A stretch of DNA of 64,000 bases, from the NCBI GenBank assembly GCA_943369665.1, contig CALRNX020000003.1, forward strand, positions 160,493-224,492. The letters run 5' to 3'. Below the pieces are notes generated by a model. The model saw only the letters and a list, made by a program, of their open reading frames with translations. It was not told where the DNA came from and ran no database searches. Each line of letters starts with the position of its first letter. Position 1 is the stretch's first letter. Position numbers and translations under genes: made by a program. This document shows positions 43,138 through 50,996 of this stretch, in pieces. This DNA is from UKL13-3 sp943369665. Its GTDB lineage: Bacteria > Bacteroidota > Bacteroidia > UKL13-3.

Positions 43138-43145
43138 TAGATTTG
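43138..43145 (+). promoter_or_regulatory. -7 element of the globin 1 promoter
   Basis: TAGATTTG matches the Bacteroidota consensus TAnnTTTG. It lies 33 bp before the globin 1 ATG. Confidence 0.65.
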
Positions 43146-43177
43146 GGTATGGGTTTAAATGAAAGTAGGTTTGTATC

Positions 43178-43576
43178 ATGACTCCACAACAAATTCAGTT
43201 ATTGAAAAAATCATGGGAAAGTATCAAACCCAAGGCATCTCAGTTGGCGGAGGTTTTTTACTATCAGTTGTTTGATGCAAACCCGGATTTGAGGGTAATG
43301 TTTAAGGGAAGCTTTTATGAGCAGCAACAAAAATTCATTCGCATGATCGATATGATTATTGCAAATGTTAACCACCTTTATGTTATTCAAAACGATCTTC
43401 AAAAAAGCGGACTTCGCCATCAAGAGTATGGTGTAAAACCCGAACATTACGCACCTGTTGGTGCTGCATTATTGTCGGCCCTGCAGCAATCCCTGAAAGA
43501 TGAGTGGACTCCTGAACATACTGAAGCATGGTCGGAGGCTTATAAGGTTTTGTCTGAGCAAATGCTTTCCCAATAA
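43178..43576 (+). CDS. Single-domain globin 1 (bacterial haemoglobin type)
   Basis: 132 residues, with the pattern of Vitreoscilla-type and flavohaemoglobin heme domains but no reductase domain. Tyr in FYYQLF (about 28-29) fits the B10 position, Phe42 fits CD1, a Gln near 49-51 fits E7, and the proximal His90 is in VKPEHYAPVGAALL. Such globins bind O2 or NO. A second, related globin lies at 45830. It is the first gene after the LytTR pair, with a box pair in its promoter. Confidence 0.92.
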   Translation: MTPQQIQLLKKSWESIKPKASQLAEVFYYQLFDANPDLRVMFKGSFYEQQQKFIRMIDMIIANVNHLYVIQNDLQKSGLRHQEYGVKPEHYAPVGAALLSALQQSLKDEWTPEHTEAWSEAYKVLSEQMLSQ

Positions 43577-43710
43577 AAGACAATATTGGTCGGTTTTTTT
43601 TACTGAGAGGATCGTTGGCGCTACCAATTGAGTCTTATGTAACTCATGCTACATTTTTCCTGCTTTTCATTCATTCCAGGCTTTTATTCATTTCTTATTT
43701 CACATCTTTT

Positions 43711-43741
43711 CCCGCTTAATCAAAAATACCTGCCGCTTAAT
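43711..43741 (+). promoter_or_regulatory. LytTR-like box pair upstream of the TM peptide / M23 gene
   Basis: CCCGCTTAAT (43711-43720) and GCCGCTTAAT (43732-43741), start-to-start 21 bp. They differ from each other only at the first base. No clear -7 element follows at the spacing seen before the globins, so the start site is uncertain. Confidence 0.6.
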
Positions 43742-43813
43742 TTCGGTTGAGGCATTTCATTCAGTATGGATGGTATCCATATGGTATTTGATTCAATTTT
43801 GAACAAAAATTAT

Positions 43814-43897
43814 ATGCAGGATATCATCATATGGATCATCGCAATGATTGTAATTGTCATTGTAAGTCTTGGGTCCATCAAACGGAAAATGAAATGA
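43814..43897 (+). CDS. 27-residue membrane peptide coupled to the M23/T9SS gene
   Basis: ATG 43814 to TGA 43897 encodes MQDIIIWIIAMIVIVIVSLG then SIKRKMK: one hydrophobic helix followed by a basic tail, a positive-inside anchor. The stop codon overlaps the start of the next gene as ATGA (43894-43897), the same coupling used elsewhere in the window. This could be a leader for coupled translation or a functional micro-membrane protein. Too short for homology by eye. Confidence 0.5.
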   Translation: MQDIIIWIIAMIVIVIVSLGSIKRKMK

Positions 43898-45603
43898 AAA
43901 CACAAACGCTGTTATTCGTATGGCTCTTAATGCTGTGTTTAAATGTTAATGCTCAATTCCCAATTACATTGAAGGATAGTGTTTATGCCGATGCAAGTTT
44001 ACCAGATATTGAGCCTACCTACAATTATGGCTTTGTACATCCTATTTATGCAAATGTACTTTCTGCAAATCAAAGCACTTATACCCCATCAGCCAGTAAC
44101 AGGTATTTTATGTCGTTGTTTGGTCCACGTTATAAACAAACCTCAACAAGCAATATTGGGTTTTACGATTTTCACCAGGGCGAAGACTTTTCTCCGAATG
44201 TTACTTACAATAATTTGACGTATGACACTGCTAACAAGGTAAGTGAAGTATGTATGTGCGATGGAATTGTAACAAATATATTGGACAGCACCGATGCTTA
44301 TCTTGAAACAATTGAGCAAGGAAGAAGTGTAACAGTAAAATGTGATTCTACGTTCAAGGCAAATACTACATGGGGTAATATTTACATGAATTATCGTCAC
44401 CTTTCAAAAATTGATTCTGCATTAAAAGTGAAAGGTGTAAATGCTGTGATACATAAAGGAGATACGGTTGGAAAAATAGGAATGAGTGGACAAACAGAGG
44501 CTGTTCATTTGCATTACAGTGTAACCAGAAGCACGCCTCAAGGAATGAAACATGTGCATCCCATGCGTGTATTTAACCCTCAAGCGATCCCGCATTTACA
44601 CAATAAGTTGGACACAGCCATTACAATGCAGTTGTTGGGTGCCTGGAATGATAGCGCACTTATTCGGTTGGCTGTTCCTTATAATGAAATGTGCATTAAA
44701 AAAATTAGGGTGACCTGCGGAGTGAACTATACACGTGAATTTGATTTTGAAGAAATAGCGAATCAAAGAGGAAGAGATACAAACAATATCGTTCCAGGAT
44801 TGGCTATGTATGCTTATCCGTTCAATCGCTACCAAAGCGCATATTCGCGTTATAAACAATTGGATTCATTAATGCCGGTTGTTTATCCTGCAGCTCGCTT
44901 TAGGCCAGTAATATGGGGTAATTTCCCCATTCTAAATGTATGGCCTTACAATAAACCTCAATATGTGTTGGACATAATGGTATCTCAATTACCACCAGTA
45001 TACAATTACAATAACCTGGTTATAGAGATTCAGGATATTTATGGAACGGTGGTGAAATCGACTTCTCCTGGTGCAACTTTACCTGTAACGATGCTCTCGT
45101 TTGATGGCCGTGTTGTTGACGAAGAAGTAAAACTGATGTGGGTAACCGCCAGCGAAGTAAATTCAGATTATTTTATTGTGGAGAGGAGTGTGAATGGAAC
45201 AGATTTTAGCCCATTGCGCAAAGTAAAAGCTTCTGTTAACAGTAATGTATTGAAGGATTATGTGTATTTCGATCAAACAGCCGATAAGCATAATTATTAC
45301 AGGTTGCAAATAGTGGATAAGGATAGCAAGTATGCATACTCTAAAATCATTTATGTGAAAGGAAACAAAAGAACAATGGGAGAGCCTGAAATTTATCCTA
45401 ATCCTACAAGCACCCATATTCAAATTGATTTTTCGCAATCCTTATACAAGGTCACAGCCATTGATGCAAATGGCAATCGTATACTGCTTCATACCTTGGA
45501 TGGTAAATATTATGATGTGAGCATATTGGCAGAAGGTCGCTATATCTTGGAGTGCACAACACAGTCGAAAAATTACTACAGCAGTGTCATCGTTGTTCGT
45601 TGA
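43894..45603 (+). CDS. Secreted M23-peptidase-domain protein with T9SS sorting domain
   Basis: 569 residues from ATG 43894, which gives a clean signal peptide (LLFVWLLMLCLNVNAQ); the open frame extends 63 bp further but overlaps the short peptide gene. An M23 (LytM/lysostaphin-like) domain spans about 90-230: DFHQGEDF supplies His and Asp, EAVHLHYSV the HxH pair. Then a beta domain and a T9SS C-terminal domain starting at PEIYPNPTSTHIQIDF. Probably exported to the surface to cut peptidoglycan or peptides. Located between two globin genes with a LytTR-like box pair upstream. Confidence 0.88.
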   Translation: MKTQTLLFVWLLMLCLNVNAQFPITLKDSVYADASLPDIEPTYNYGFVHPIYANVLSANQSTYTPSASNRYFMSLFGPRYKQTSTSNIGFYDFHQGEDFSPNVTYNNLTYDTANKVSEVCMCDGIVTNILDSTDAYLETIEQGRSVTVKCDSTFKANTTWGNIYMNYRHLSKIDSALKVKGVNAVIHKGDTVGKIGMSGQTEAVHLHYSVTRSTPQGMKHVHPMRVFNPQAIPHLHNKLDTAITMQLLGAWNDSALIRLAVPYNEMCIKKIRVTCGVNYTREFDFEEIANQRGRDTNNIVPGLAMYAYPFNRYQSAYSRYKQLDSLMPVVYPAARFRPVIWGNFPILNVWPYNKPQYVLDIMVSQLPPVYNYNNLVIEIQDIYGTVVKSTSPGATLPVTMLSFDGRVVDEEVKLMWVTASEVNSDYFIVERSVNGTDFSPLRKVKASVNSNVLKDYVYFDQTADKHNYYRLQIVDKDSKYAYSKIIYVKGNKRTMGEPEIYPNPTSTHIQIDFSQSLYKVTAIDANGNRILLHTLDGKYYDVSILAEGRYILECTTQSKNYYSSVIVVR

Positions 45604-45721
45604 TATAATGCCGGTTGTTTCTAAATATTGTAGAACCATGGAAGCGTTCTGTATCTATTAGAAGCTGTTTGGTGAGTTATACATTTCTAACAATAAACTT
45701 TTGGTTGACAGCCGCAGTTAT

Positions 45722-45763
45722 ATTACATCCTCCGTTTAATCAATTACACCCTCCGTTCAATCA
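45722..45763 (+). promoter_or_regulatory. 21-bp tandem repeat with LytTR-like boxes upstream of globin 2
   Basis: Two 21-bp units (45722-45742 and 45743-45763) differ at two positions. Each contains a box, TCCGTTTAAT (45731-45740) and TCCGTTCAAT (45752-45761). TAGCTTTT (45767-45774), one base off the -7 consensus, follows at nearly the same distance as before globin 1. Confidence 0.7.
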
Positions 45764-45829
45764 TTGTAGCTTTTTAAGTGCGTTGGTTCACCTCAAATTT
45801 GCCTCAGTAATTCAGGCAAAACAAATACA

Positions 45830-46264
45830 ATGGAAACAAAACAAATCGAATTGGTTAAACACTCTTGGAGTTTAGTAACCCCCATTGCCGATACGGCAGC
45901 AACACTTTTTTACAACAACTTGTTTACAATGGACCCGTCATTGAAGTACATGTTTAAAGAAGACATGACAGCACAGAAGAAAACCTTGATGGCTACATTA
46001 GGTTATGTGGTAGCCAAATTGGATAAACTCGATGATATTGTAGGAGAAGTGATGAAACTTGGCGCGCGCCATGCCGGATATGGCGTAAAAGAAGCGCATT
46101 ACCACACAGTAGGAGCTGCATTATTACTAACACTTGAGCAAGGCTTGGGTGACAACTGGAAAAATGATGTGAAGGAAGCTTGGGTTGCAGCTTATACTAT
46201 TTTATCAGGGGCTATGATCCAGGCACAACAGCAGGCGGAAACTACTTTAAGAGCAACAAACTAA
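45830..46264 (+). CDS. Single-domain globin 2
   Basis: 144 residues. It aligns with globin 1 over the whole length: FYNNLF (Tyr28), MFKEDM (Phe42), Gln49 for E7 and proximal His90 in VKEAHYHTVGAALL. The C-terminus carries an extra Ala/Gln-rich tail. It has two LytTR-like boxes upstream and is followed after 23 bp by a SUMF1-domain protein, suggesting an operon 45830-48929. Two related globins flanking an M23/T9SS gene is unusual. Confidence 0.92.
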   Translation: METKQIELVKHSWSLVTPIADTAATLFYNNLFTMDPSLKYMFKEDMTAQKKTLMATLGYVVAKLDKLDDIVGEVMKLGARHAGYGVKEAHYHTVGAALLLTLEQGLGDNWKNDVKEAWVAAYTILSGAMIQAQQQAETTLRATN

Positions 46265-46287
46265 TACATTATTACAATTATACAATT

Positions 46288-47886
46288 ATGAAAAGAATGA
46301 TGATCACGCTTCTGATATTGGCTACTTCAATTATCAGTTTTGCAAACAATATTAAGATTGACACAGCCCCATCTTTGGTCTCTCAAGACGTAAGTGCCGG
46401 GGTCAACAATAATGCAAATTTTAACTATATCCAGTTTGATATGAGTTGGGAAAACTCATGGAGAGATCCTATTAACTGGGATGCGGCATGGGTGTTTGTT
46501 AAATATAAAGTGGGCAATGGAAACTGGCAGCATGCTTCATTAAGTTCGGTAGATGCACAACATAGCATCACCACTGACAATGGTTCTCCATCCACAATCA
46601 AAGGAACTCCGAATGGGGTAGGTGTATTTATATATCGCTCAGCCAATGGTAGTGGACCATTGAATTTAGATGGGATTCGTTTGCGTTGGAATTATGGTGC
46701 AAATGGTGTGAGCGATAATGCTATTGTCACCGTAAAAGTTTTTGCCATTGAGATGGTGCAAGTTCCAACAGGTTCATTTATCTGCGGTGATTATGGAGGG
46801 AATTCGGTGTTTTTGAATACAGTTATTAATACAGCAACAGCAACCCAAGCACCTGTTTTTAACAATAGCGCATATGAGGGAGGATCGCCTTATGGATATA
46901 CCAATTCAGGCGGTGCCATGTATACAACACCTCAGCTCCCCGTTAATGCAACCTACCCGAATGGATACAATGGATATTACATGATGAAATATGAATTGAC
47001 GCAAGATGCATATGTTGATTTTTTAAATACACTTACAAGAGCACAACAAGCTAATCATGTTCAAACAAATATAGCCGCTGGTGTTACTTCGGTTACCAAT
47101 CGTTATGTGATGTCGAATTCGTCAACCGCTTCCTATCGAAATGGGATTCGTTGCGATGCCTCCATCAGTTCAAGTTCTCCGGTTACTTTTTACAATGATT
47201 TGGATGGAGATGGAACATCTTTAAATGGATTGGCAAATGAGAACAATGATGGACAAGCAATTCCCGTAAATTACATTAATTGGGCCGACCTTACTGCCTA
47301 TATGGATTGGTCTGGTTTAAGACCCATGACAGAACTGGAATATGAAAAGTCATGCCGAGGTAACCAACCAATTGTTCCCTCTGAATATGCATGGGGAACA
47401 AACAGTATTGTGTTTGCACAGTATACATATACGAACATTGCACAAGCCAATGAGCAAATTGCCACTAATTACAGTTTGACAATTGGAAACGGAAACGCAA
47501 CTACGATTGTTACAATGCCGGCAGTTCCCAATAATGGTCCTACACGCGTAGGTGCTTTTGCTGGAAATGCTAATAATACAACAGATTTCAGAGCGCGCTC
47601 GGGGGCCGGATATTATGGAGCAATGGAGTTAACCGGTAACGTTACCGAATTGGTTGTAGTGCATACGGGTTCTGGTTTCATGGGAGAGCATGGTGATGGT
47701 TTATTGGATGCTGTGGGTAATGCTAATATAACCAATTTATCAAATACTGGATTTGCAGGTATGCGCGGTGCCGATTTTACAACACCCTCATCGGCCATAT
47801 TTATGGCATCCAGGGTTAATGCGACTACATTTCCGTCCAACAGAGCACAATATTATGGTATTCGCGGTGGTCGTACTGCACAATAA
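46288..47886 (+). CDS. Secreted SUMF1/FGE-sulfatase-domain protein
   Basis: 532 residues from ATG 46288, which gives a signal peptide (MMITLLILATSIISFAN). The N-terminal 140 residues are a beta domain (YIQFDMSWENSWRDPINWDA). The formylglycine-generating-enzyme-like fold follows: MVQVPTGSFICGD, YMMKYELTQDAYVDFLNTL, PVNYINWADLTAYMDWSG, RPMTELEYEKSCRG, AMELTGNVTELV. Most secreted SUMF1 proteins in Bacteroidota are structural or carbohydrate-binding rather than enzymes. There is no T9SS domain at its end. The stop overlaps the next start by 1 bp (TAATG). Confidence 0.87.
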   Translation: MKRMMITLLILATSIISFANNIKIDTAPSLVSQDVSAGVNNNANFNYIQFDMSWENSWRDPINWDAAWVFVKYKVGNGNWQHASLSSVDAQHSITTDNGSPSTIKGTPNGVGVFIYRSANGSGPLNLDGIRLRWNYGANGVSDNAIVTVKVFAIEMVQVPTGSFICGDYGGNSVFLNTVINTATATQAPVFNNSAYEGGSPYGYTNSGGAMYTTPQLPVNATYPNGYNGYYMMKYELTQDAYVDFLNTLTRAQQANHVQTNIAAGVTSVTNRYVMSNSSTASYRNGIRCDASISSSSPVTFYNDLDGDGTSLNGLANENNDGQAIPVNYINWADLTAYMDWSGLRPMTELEYEKSCRGNQPIVPSEYAWGTNSIVFAQYTYTNIAQANEQIATNYSLTIGNGNATTIVTMPAVPNNGPTRVGAFAGNANNTTDFRARSGAGYYGAMELTGNVTELVVVHTGSGFMGEHGDGLLDAVGNANITNLSNTGFAGMRGADFTTPSSAIFMASRVNATTFPSNRAQYYGIRGGRTAQ

Positions 47887-48929
47887 TGATCTCAATGAAA
47901 CATATATGGGTGCTTATATTGATGACTTTTTTTATAAAGACTCAGGCACAGCGATTTTATGGAGGAATAGGTTCAGGATATCGGTTACTGGAGGTAGTAA
48001 GTTTTGTTGGAGGAGGTAATCCGAACGCCAAGTATATTGGAGGAAGCGGAATTGGATTCAATAGCAGTGGTATAGAATCGTTCATTCAAGGTGGGAATCC
48101 GAATGCTAAATACACGGGTGGAAATGGAGAAGGATTTAGCAGCGGCAGCAATATAGGATCGTTTATGGCAGGCGGTAATCCAAATATCAGGTTTGTGGGA
48201 GGAACGGGTACGGGTTATACTGCTGTTTTAAGAGATGGATTTTTTCTTGATGGTGGTAATCCTAATATCAGGTATATTGGCGGATCGGGTATTGGGTATC
48301 AAATGTCAACAACAGAAACGTTTACTTCTGGAGGCAACCCGAATGCCCGCTTTGGAGGAGGGATGGGAAATGGTTTTCACAGTGTTGAGGGGCAGCTTAA
48401 TATTGCACTTCCGGTTGTACTTATTCAGTTCGAAGCCTTTTTAATCGGGCAACAAGTTGAACTTACCTGGGCCACCGCGCAGGAAAAGAATAATCAATTG
48501 TTTGAAATACAACGTTCGGTTGACCTCGAAGATATCACAACTATCCAATCGGTTGCTGGAAGCGAACGCAGCTTGAATATTAAACACTACAAGGTGTATG
48601 ACGAACAACCTTTATCCGGAAAGTCATACTATCGTTTAAAACAAATTGATCAAGATGGATCCTTTGATTATAGTAAGTGGGTTGTTATACAACAAGAAGC
48701 GTCAAAAATGTCAGGGATAACTCTTGCTCCCAATCCGGCAACTGATATTGTTCGTGTTGAGTTGGATGCAGTTATTGAAAAAGTAATGGTAACCGATTTA
48801 AATGGGAGAGAATGCCTTACAACTCAAGCCAATAAATTTGATGTGTCCGGTTTGGATAATGGGATATACCTTGTAAGAGTGATGACCAAAGCAGGGTGGC
48901 AAACTATTCGTTTGTCTGTAGTTCATTAA
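47886..48929 (+). CDS. T9SS-exported protein with GGNPN repeats
   Basis: 347 residues with a signal peptide (IWVLILMTFFIKTQAQ); ATG 47886 overlaps the upstream stop and a second ATG at 47895 is equally possible. Residues 39-165 hold five units of 26-27 residues built on GGNPN(A/I)(K/R)(Y/F)xGGxGxG(F/Y), with GGNPN starting at 43, 69, 96, 123 and 149. A T9SS-associated beta domain follows (LTWATAQEKNNQLFEIQRS) and a sorting domain (ITLAPNPATDIVRVEL to the end). The Gly-rich units suggest a stacked solenoid or surface fibre; I know no named family. Confidence 0.85.
   Translation: MISMKHIWVLILMTFFIKTQAQRFYGGIGSGYRLLEVVSFVGGGNPNAKYIGGSGIGFNSSGIESFIQGGNPNAKYTGGNGEGFSSGSNIGSFMAGGNPNIRFVGGTGTGYTAVLRDGFFLDGGNPNIRYIGGSGIGYQMSTTETFTSGGNPNARFGGGMGNGFHSVEGQLNIALPVVLIQFEAFLIGQQVELTWATAQEKNNQLFEIQRSVDLEDITTIQSVAGSERSLNIKHYKVYDEQPLSGKSYYRLKQIDQDGSFDYSKWVVIQQEASKMSGITLAPNPATDIVRVELDAVIEKVMVTDLNGRECLTTQANKFDVSGLDNGIYLVRVMTKAGWQTIRLSVVH
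48000..48380 (+). repeat. Coding tandem repeat, five units of 78-81 bp
   Basis: Encodes the GGNPN units described for the 47886-48929 gene. Units are diverged at the nucleotide level while the glycines, NPN and the aromatic positions are kept, pointing to selection on the protein. Confidence 0.85.
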
Positions 48930-49039
48930 AAGGTGAAAACTCAGGAATGGATTTATTTTGTCCCTGTGCCAATGGTTATCAGTATTTTAACTACTTTTGA
49001 CCCCTGTTGCATGAAGTAGTCCAAAAAAATGCTGAATAG

Positions 49040-49071
49040 TTTGGTTTTCATGAAGCATAGGCATATCTTTG
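49040..49071 (+). promoter_or_regulatory. Promoter of rplU-rpmA
   Basis: TTTG at 49040-49043, 20 bp spacer, TATCTTTG at 49064-49071. This matches the Bacteroidota -33/-7 consensus exactly and lies 32 bp before the rplU ATG. Confidence 0.85.
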
Positions 49072-49103
49072 CCGTCCTTTAAACAAAATAAATAGATAAA
49101 TAT

Positions 49104-49415
49104 ATGTTTGCAATAGTGGAAATCGCTGGCCAACAGTTCAAAGTAGAAAAAGACCAAACTCTTTATGTACACAGGTTACAACAAGAGGAAGGCGCCAGCA
49201 TTGAACTGAATGACGTATTGTTAATTGACAATAACGGACAAGTAAAAGTAGGATTGCCTAAAGTAGATGGAGCTTCGGTAAAAGCCAAAGTTTTAACTCA
49301 CTTAAAAGGTGACAAAGTAATCGTTTTCAAAAAGAAACGTAGAAAAGGATACCGTAAAATGAATGGCCACCGCCAATATTTTACAAAGATCCAAATTGAA
49401 TCAATCAACGCATAA
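49104..49415 (+). CDS. rplU: 50S ribosomal protein L21
   Basis: 103 residues, full length. MFAIVEIAGQQFKVEKDQ at the N-terminus and KKRRKGYRKMNGHRQYFTKI near the C-terminus are diagnostic of bL21, which binds 23S rRNA. First gene of the conserved rplU-rpmA operon, 31 bp before rpmA. Confidence 0.98.
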   Translation: MFAIVEIAGQQFKVEKDQTLYVHRLQQEEGASIELNDVLLIDNNGQVKVGLPKVDGASVKAKVLTHLKGDKVIVFKKKRRKGYRKMNGHRQYFTKIQIESINA

Positions 49416-49446
49416 TCAGTAACAACCTTTTAATTAGAATACAGAC

Positions 49447-49713
49447 ATGGCACACAAGAAAGGGGCAGGTAGTTCGAAAAATGGTCGCGAGTCGCATAGC
49501 AAGCGCTTGGGCGTAAAAATATTTGGTGGTCAGTCAGCTATTGCTGGTAATATCATCATCCGTCAACGTGGTACTAAACACCACCCGGGCGATAACGTAG
49601 GAATGGGAAAAGACCATACCTTGTTTGCTTTGGTAGATGGTAAAGTTGTTTTCAAAAAGAAAGCCAACGATCGCTCTTTTGTTTCTATCCAACCGGTAGA
49701 AGCTAAAGCGTAA
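49447..49713 (+). CDS. rpmA: 50S ribosomal protein L27
   Basis: 88 residues, full length. MAHKKGAGSSKNGRESHSKR and GNIIIRQRGTKHHPGDNVGM are the bL27 signature; its N-terminal tail reaches the peptidyl-transferase centre. It starts directly at MAHKKG, without the cleavable N-terminal extension known from Firmicutes. Second gene of the rplU operon, ended by a terminator. Confidence 0.98.
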   Translation: MAHKKGAGSSKNGRESHSKRLGVKIFGGQSAIAGNIIIRQRGTKHHPGDNVGMGKDHTLFALVDGKVVFKKKANDRSFVSIQPVEAKA

Positions 49714-49731
49714 TCAAAAACGACCTTATAT

Positions 49732-49775
49732 AAAGCGTCCCGTCCCGCATACTGCAGGGCAGGACGCTTTTTTGT
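49732..49775 (+). terminator. Terminator of the rplU-rpmA operon
   Basis: Outer stem of 9 bp (arms 49732-49740 and 49762-49770), inner partial CCC/GGG pairing, then a T-run. Its stem sequence resembles the next hairpin, which serves the convergent pdxA gene. Confidence 0.92.
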
Positions 49776-49794
49776 TGGTGGGAAGTGTAACCAT

Positions 49795-49829
49795 AAAAAA
49801 AGCGTCCCACAATACTGCGGGACGCTTTT
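49795..49829 (-). terminator. Terminator of pdxA
   Basis: 11-bp stem (arms 49798-49808 and 49819-49829) with a 10-nt loop; on the minus strand it is followed by T residues. It lies 19 bp past the pdxA stop. Confidence 0.9.
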
Positions 49830-49847
49830 CTGTTTAAGAAGGCCTGA

Positions 49848-50915
49848 TTAAAAGTCAATTCTGAATCGTTCCTTTTTGAATGGTCCGAATGGTAACGGTT
49901 TTTCTTTGAGGTGGAAATTGTCGTTACGTGTTCTTACCACATCAATGGCCATGTATAATGCATTGCGGAAGGATGTTTCAGAAGCTTCGTTTTTACCGGC
50001 AATCGCATAAGCGGTTCCATGGTCGGGCGATGTTCTTACAAACGGCAATCCTGCCGTATAGTTTACGCCATCATCAAATGCCAAATACTTAAACGGAATC
50101 AATCCCTGGTCGTGGTACATGGCCAATACCGCATCAAACTTGGTAAACTGGCGCGACCCAAAAAATCCATCACTCGAATAAGGGCCATAAGCGATGAGGT
50201 TTTCAGCCTGTGCGGCTTTTACGGCTTCGGCAATAATCTCTTTATCTTCATTTCCCAATAACCCGTTATCGCCTGCATGCGGATTTAATCCCAATAAAGC
50301 AATTTTTGGTTTGGTGATGCTGAAATCATTCTGCAAGCTTTTGTGCATGATGCGCAGTTTTTTTAGAATGAGTTCTTTGGTAATTTTTGAGGCAACTTCA
50401 CTCAATGGAACATGACCTGTAACCAAACCCACTTTGATATCTTCGCTCACCAGCATCATGATATAATCTGTTGTGTTGGCTTGTTGGGCCAAGTACTCGG
50501 TATGTCCGGTAAAAGGAAGCTGCGGATTGTTTACATTATGCTTGTTTAATGGGCCTGTCACCATTGCCTGGATCTTTCCATCCATGGCATCTTTGGTTGC
50601 AAGCTCCAGTGATTTAAACGCATAACGTCCCGCGATTTCGGTCACTTCTCCCGGTTTAATTTCAACTTCATCTTCCCAGCAAACCAACAAGTTTGGTTTT
50701 TTATGGTGTACCTGGTCCAGGCTTTTGATGATGGTTAAGTTAAAATCAGGATGGCCCATTGCTTTTTTCCAGTACGAAATAATCTTGGGCGAACCGTACA
50801 CAACAGGTGTACAATAATCGGCCACACGGCTATCCAATAGTGTTTTAATAATAACTTCAACACTGATGCTGTTTACATCACCTAGTGTAATTCCTATTAT
50901 AGGTAGTTTGCTCAT
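49848..50915 (-). CDS. pdxA: 4-hydroxythreonine-4-phosphate dehydrogenase (PdxA), with altered N-terminal motif
   Basis: 355 residues from ATG 50915 (MSKLPIIGITLGD). It acts in pyridoxal phosphate synthesis. The three metal-binding histidines are present: FTGHTEYLA, LNPHAGDNG and MYHDQGLIPFK, with the following phosphate-binding VNYTAGLPFVRTSPDHGTA. The N-terminal block normally reads GD(P/I)xGIGPE; here it is GDVNSISVEV, so the Gly-Ile-Gly-Pro turn is lost. The rest of the chain is intact. It is convergent with rpmA, and pepA lies 81 bp upstream on the same strand. Confidence 0.9.
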   Translation of the reverse strand: MSKLPIIGITLGDVNSISVEVIIKTLLDSRVADYCTPVVYGSPKIISYWKKAMGHPDFNLTIIKSLDQVHHKKPNLLVCWEDEVEIKPGEVTEIAGRYAFKSLELATKDAMDGKIQAMVTGPLNKHNVNNPQLPFTGHTEYLAQQANTTDYIMMLVSEDIKVGLVTGHVPLSEVASKITKELILKKLRIMHKSLQNDFSITKPKIALLGLNPHAGDNGLLGNEDKEIIAEAVKAAQAENLIAYGPYSSDGFFGSRQFTKFDAVLAMYHDQGLIPFKYLAFDDGVNYTAGLPFVRTSPDHGTAYAIAGKNEASETSFRNALYMAIDVVRTRNDNFHLKEKPLPFGPFKKERFRIDF

Positions 50916-50996
50916 ATTTTTGATTGAGTTAAGAAGTCGATAGTCCATAGACCATGGTATTTGAACTGTGGTCTATGGACTAATAAACTATCAACT

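Noticed and set aside
48000..48380. CRISPR-like direct repeats
   Set aside because: The repetition is in a coding frame with diverged nucleotides and conserved amino acids; units are contiguous with no spacers.
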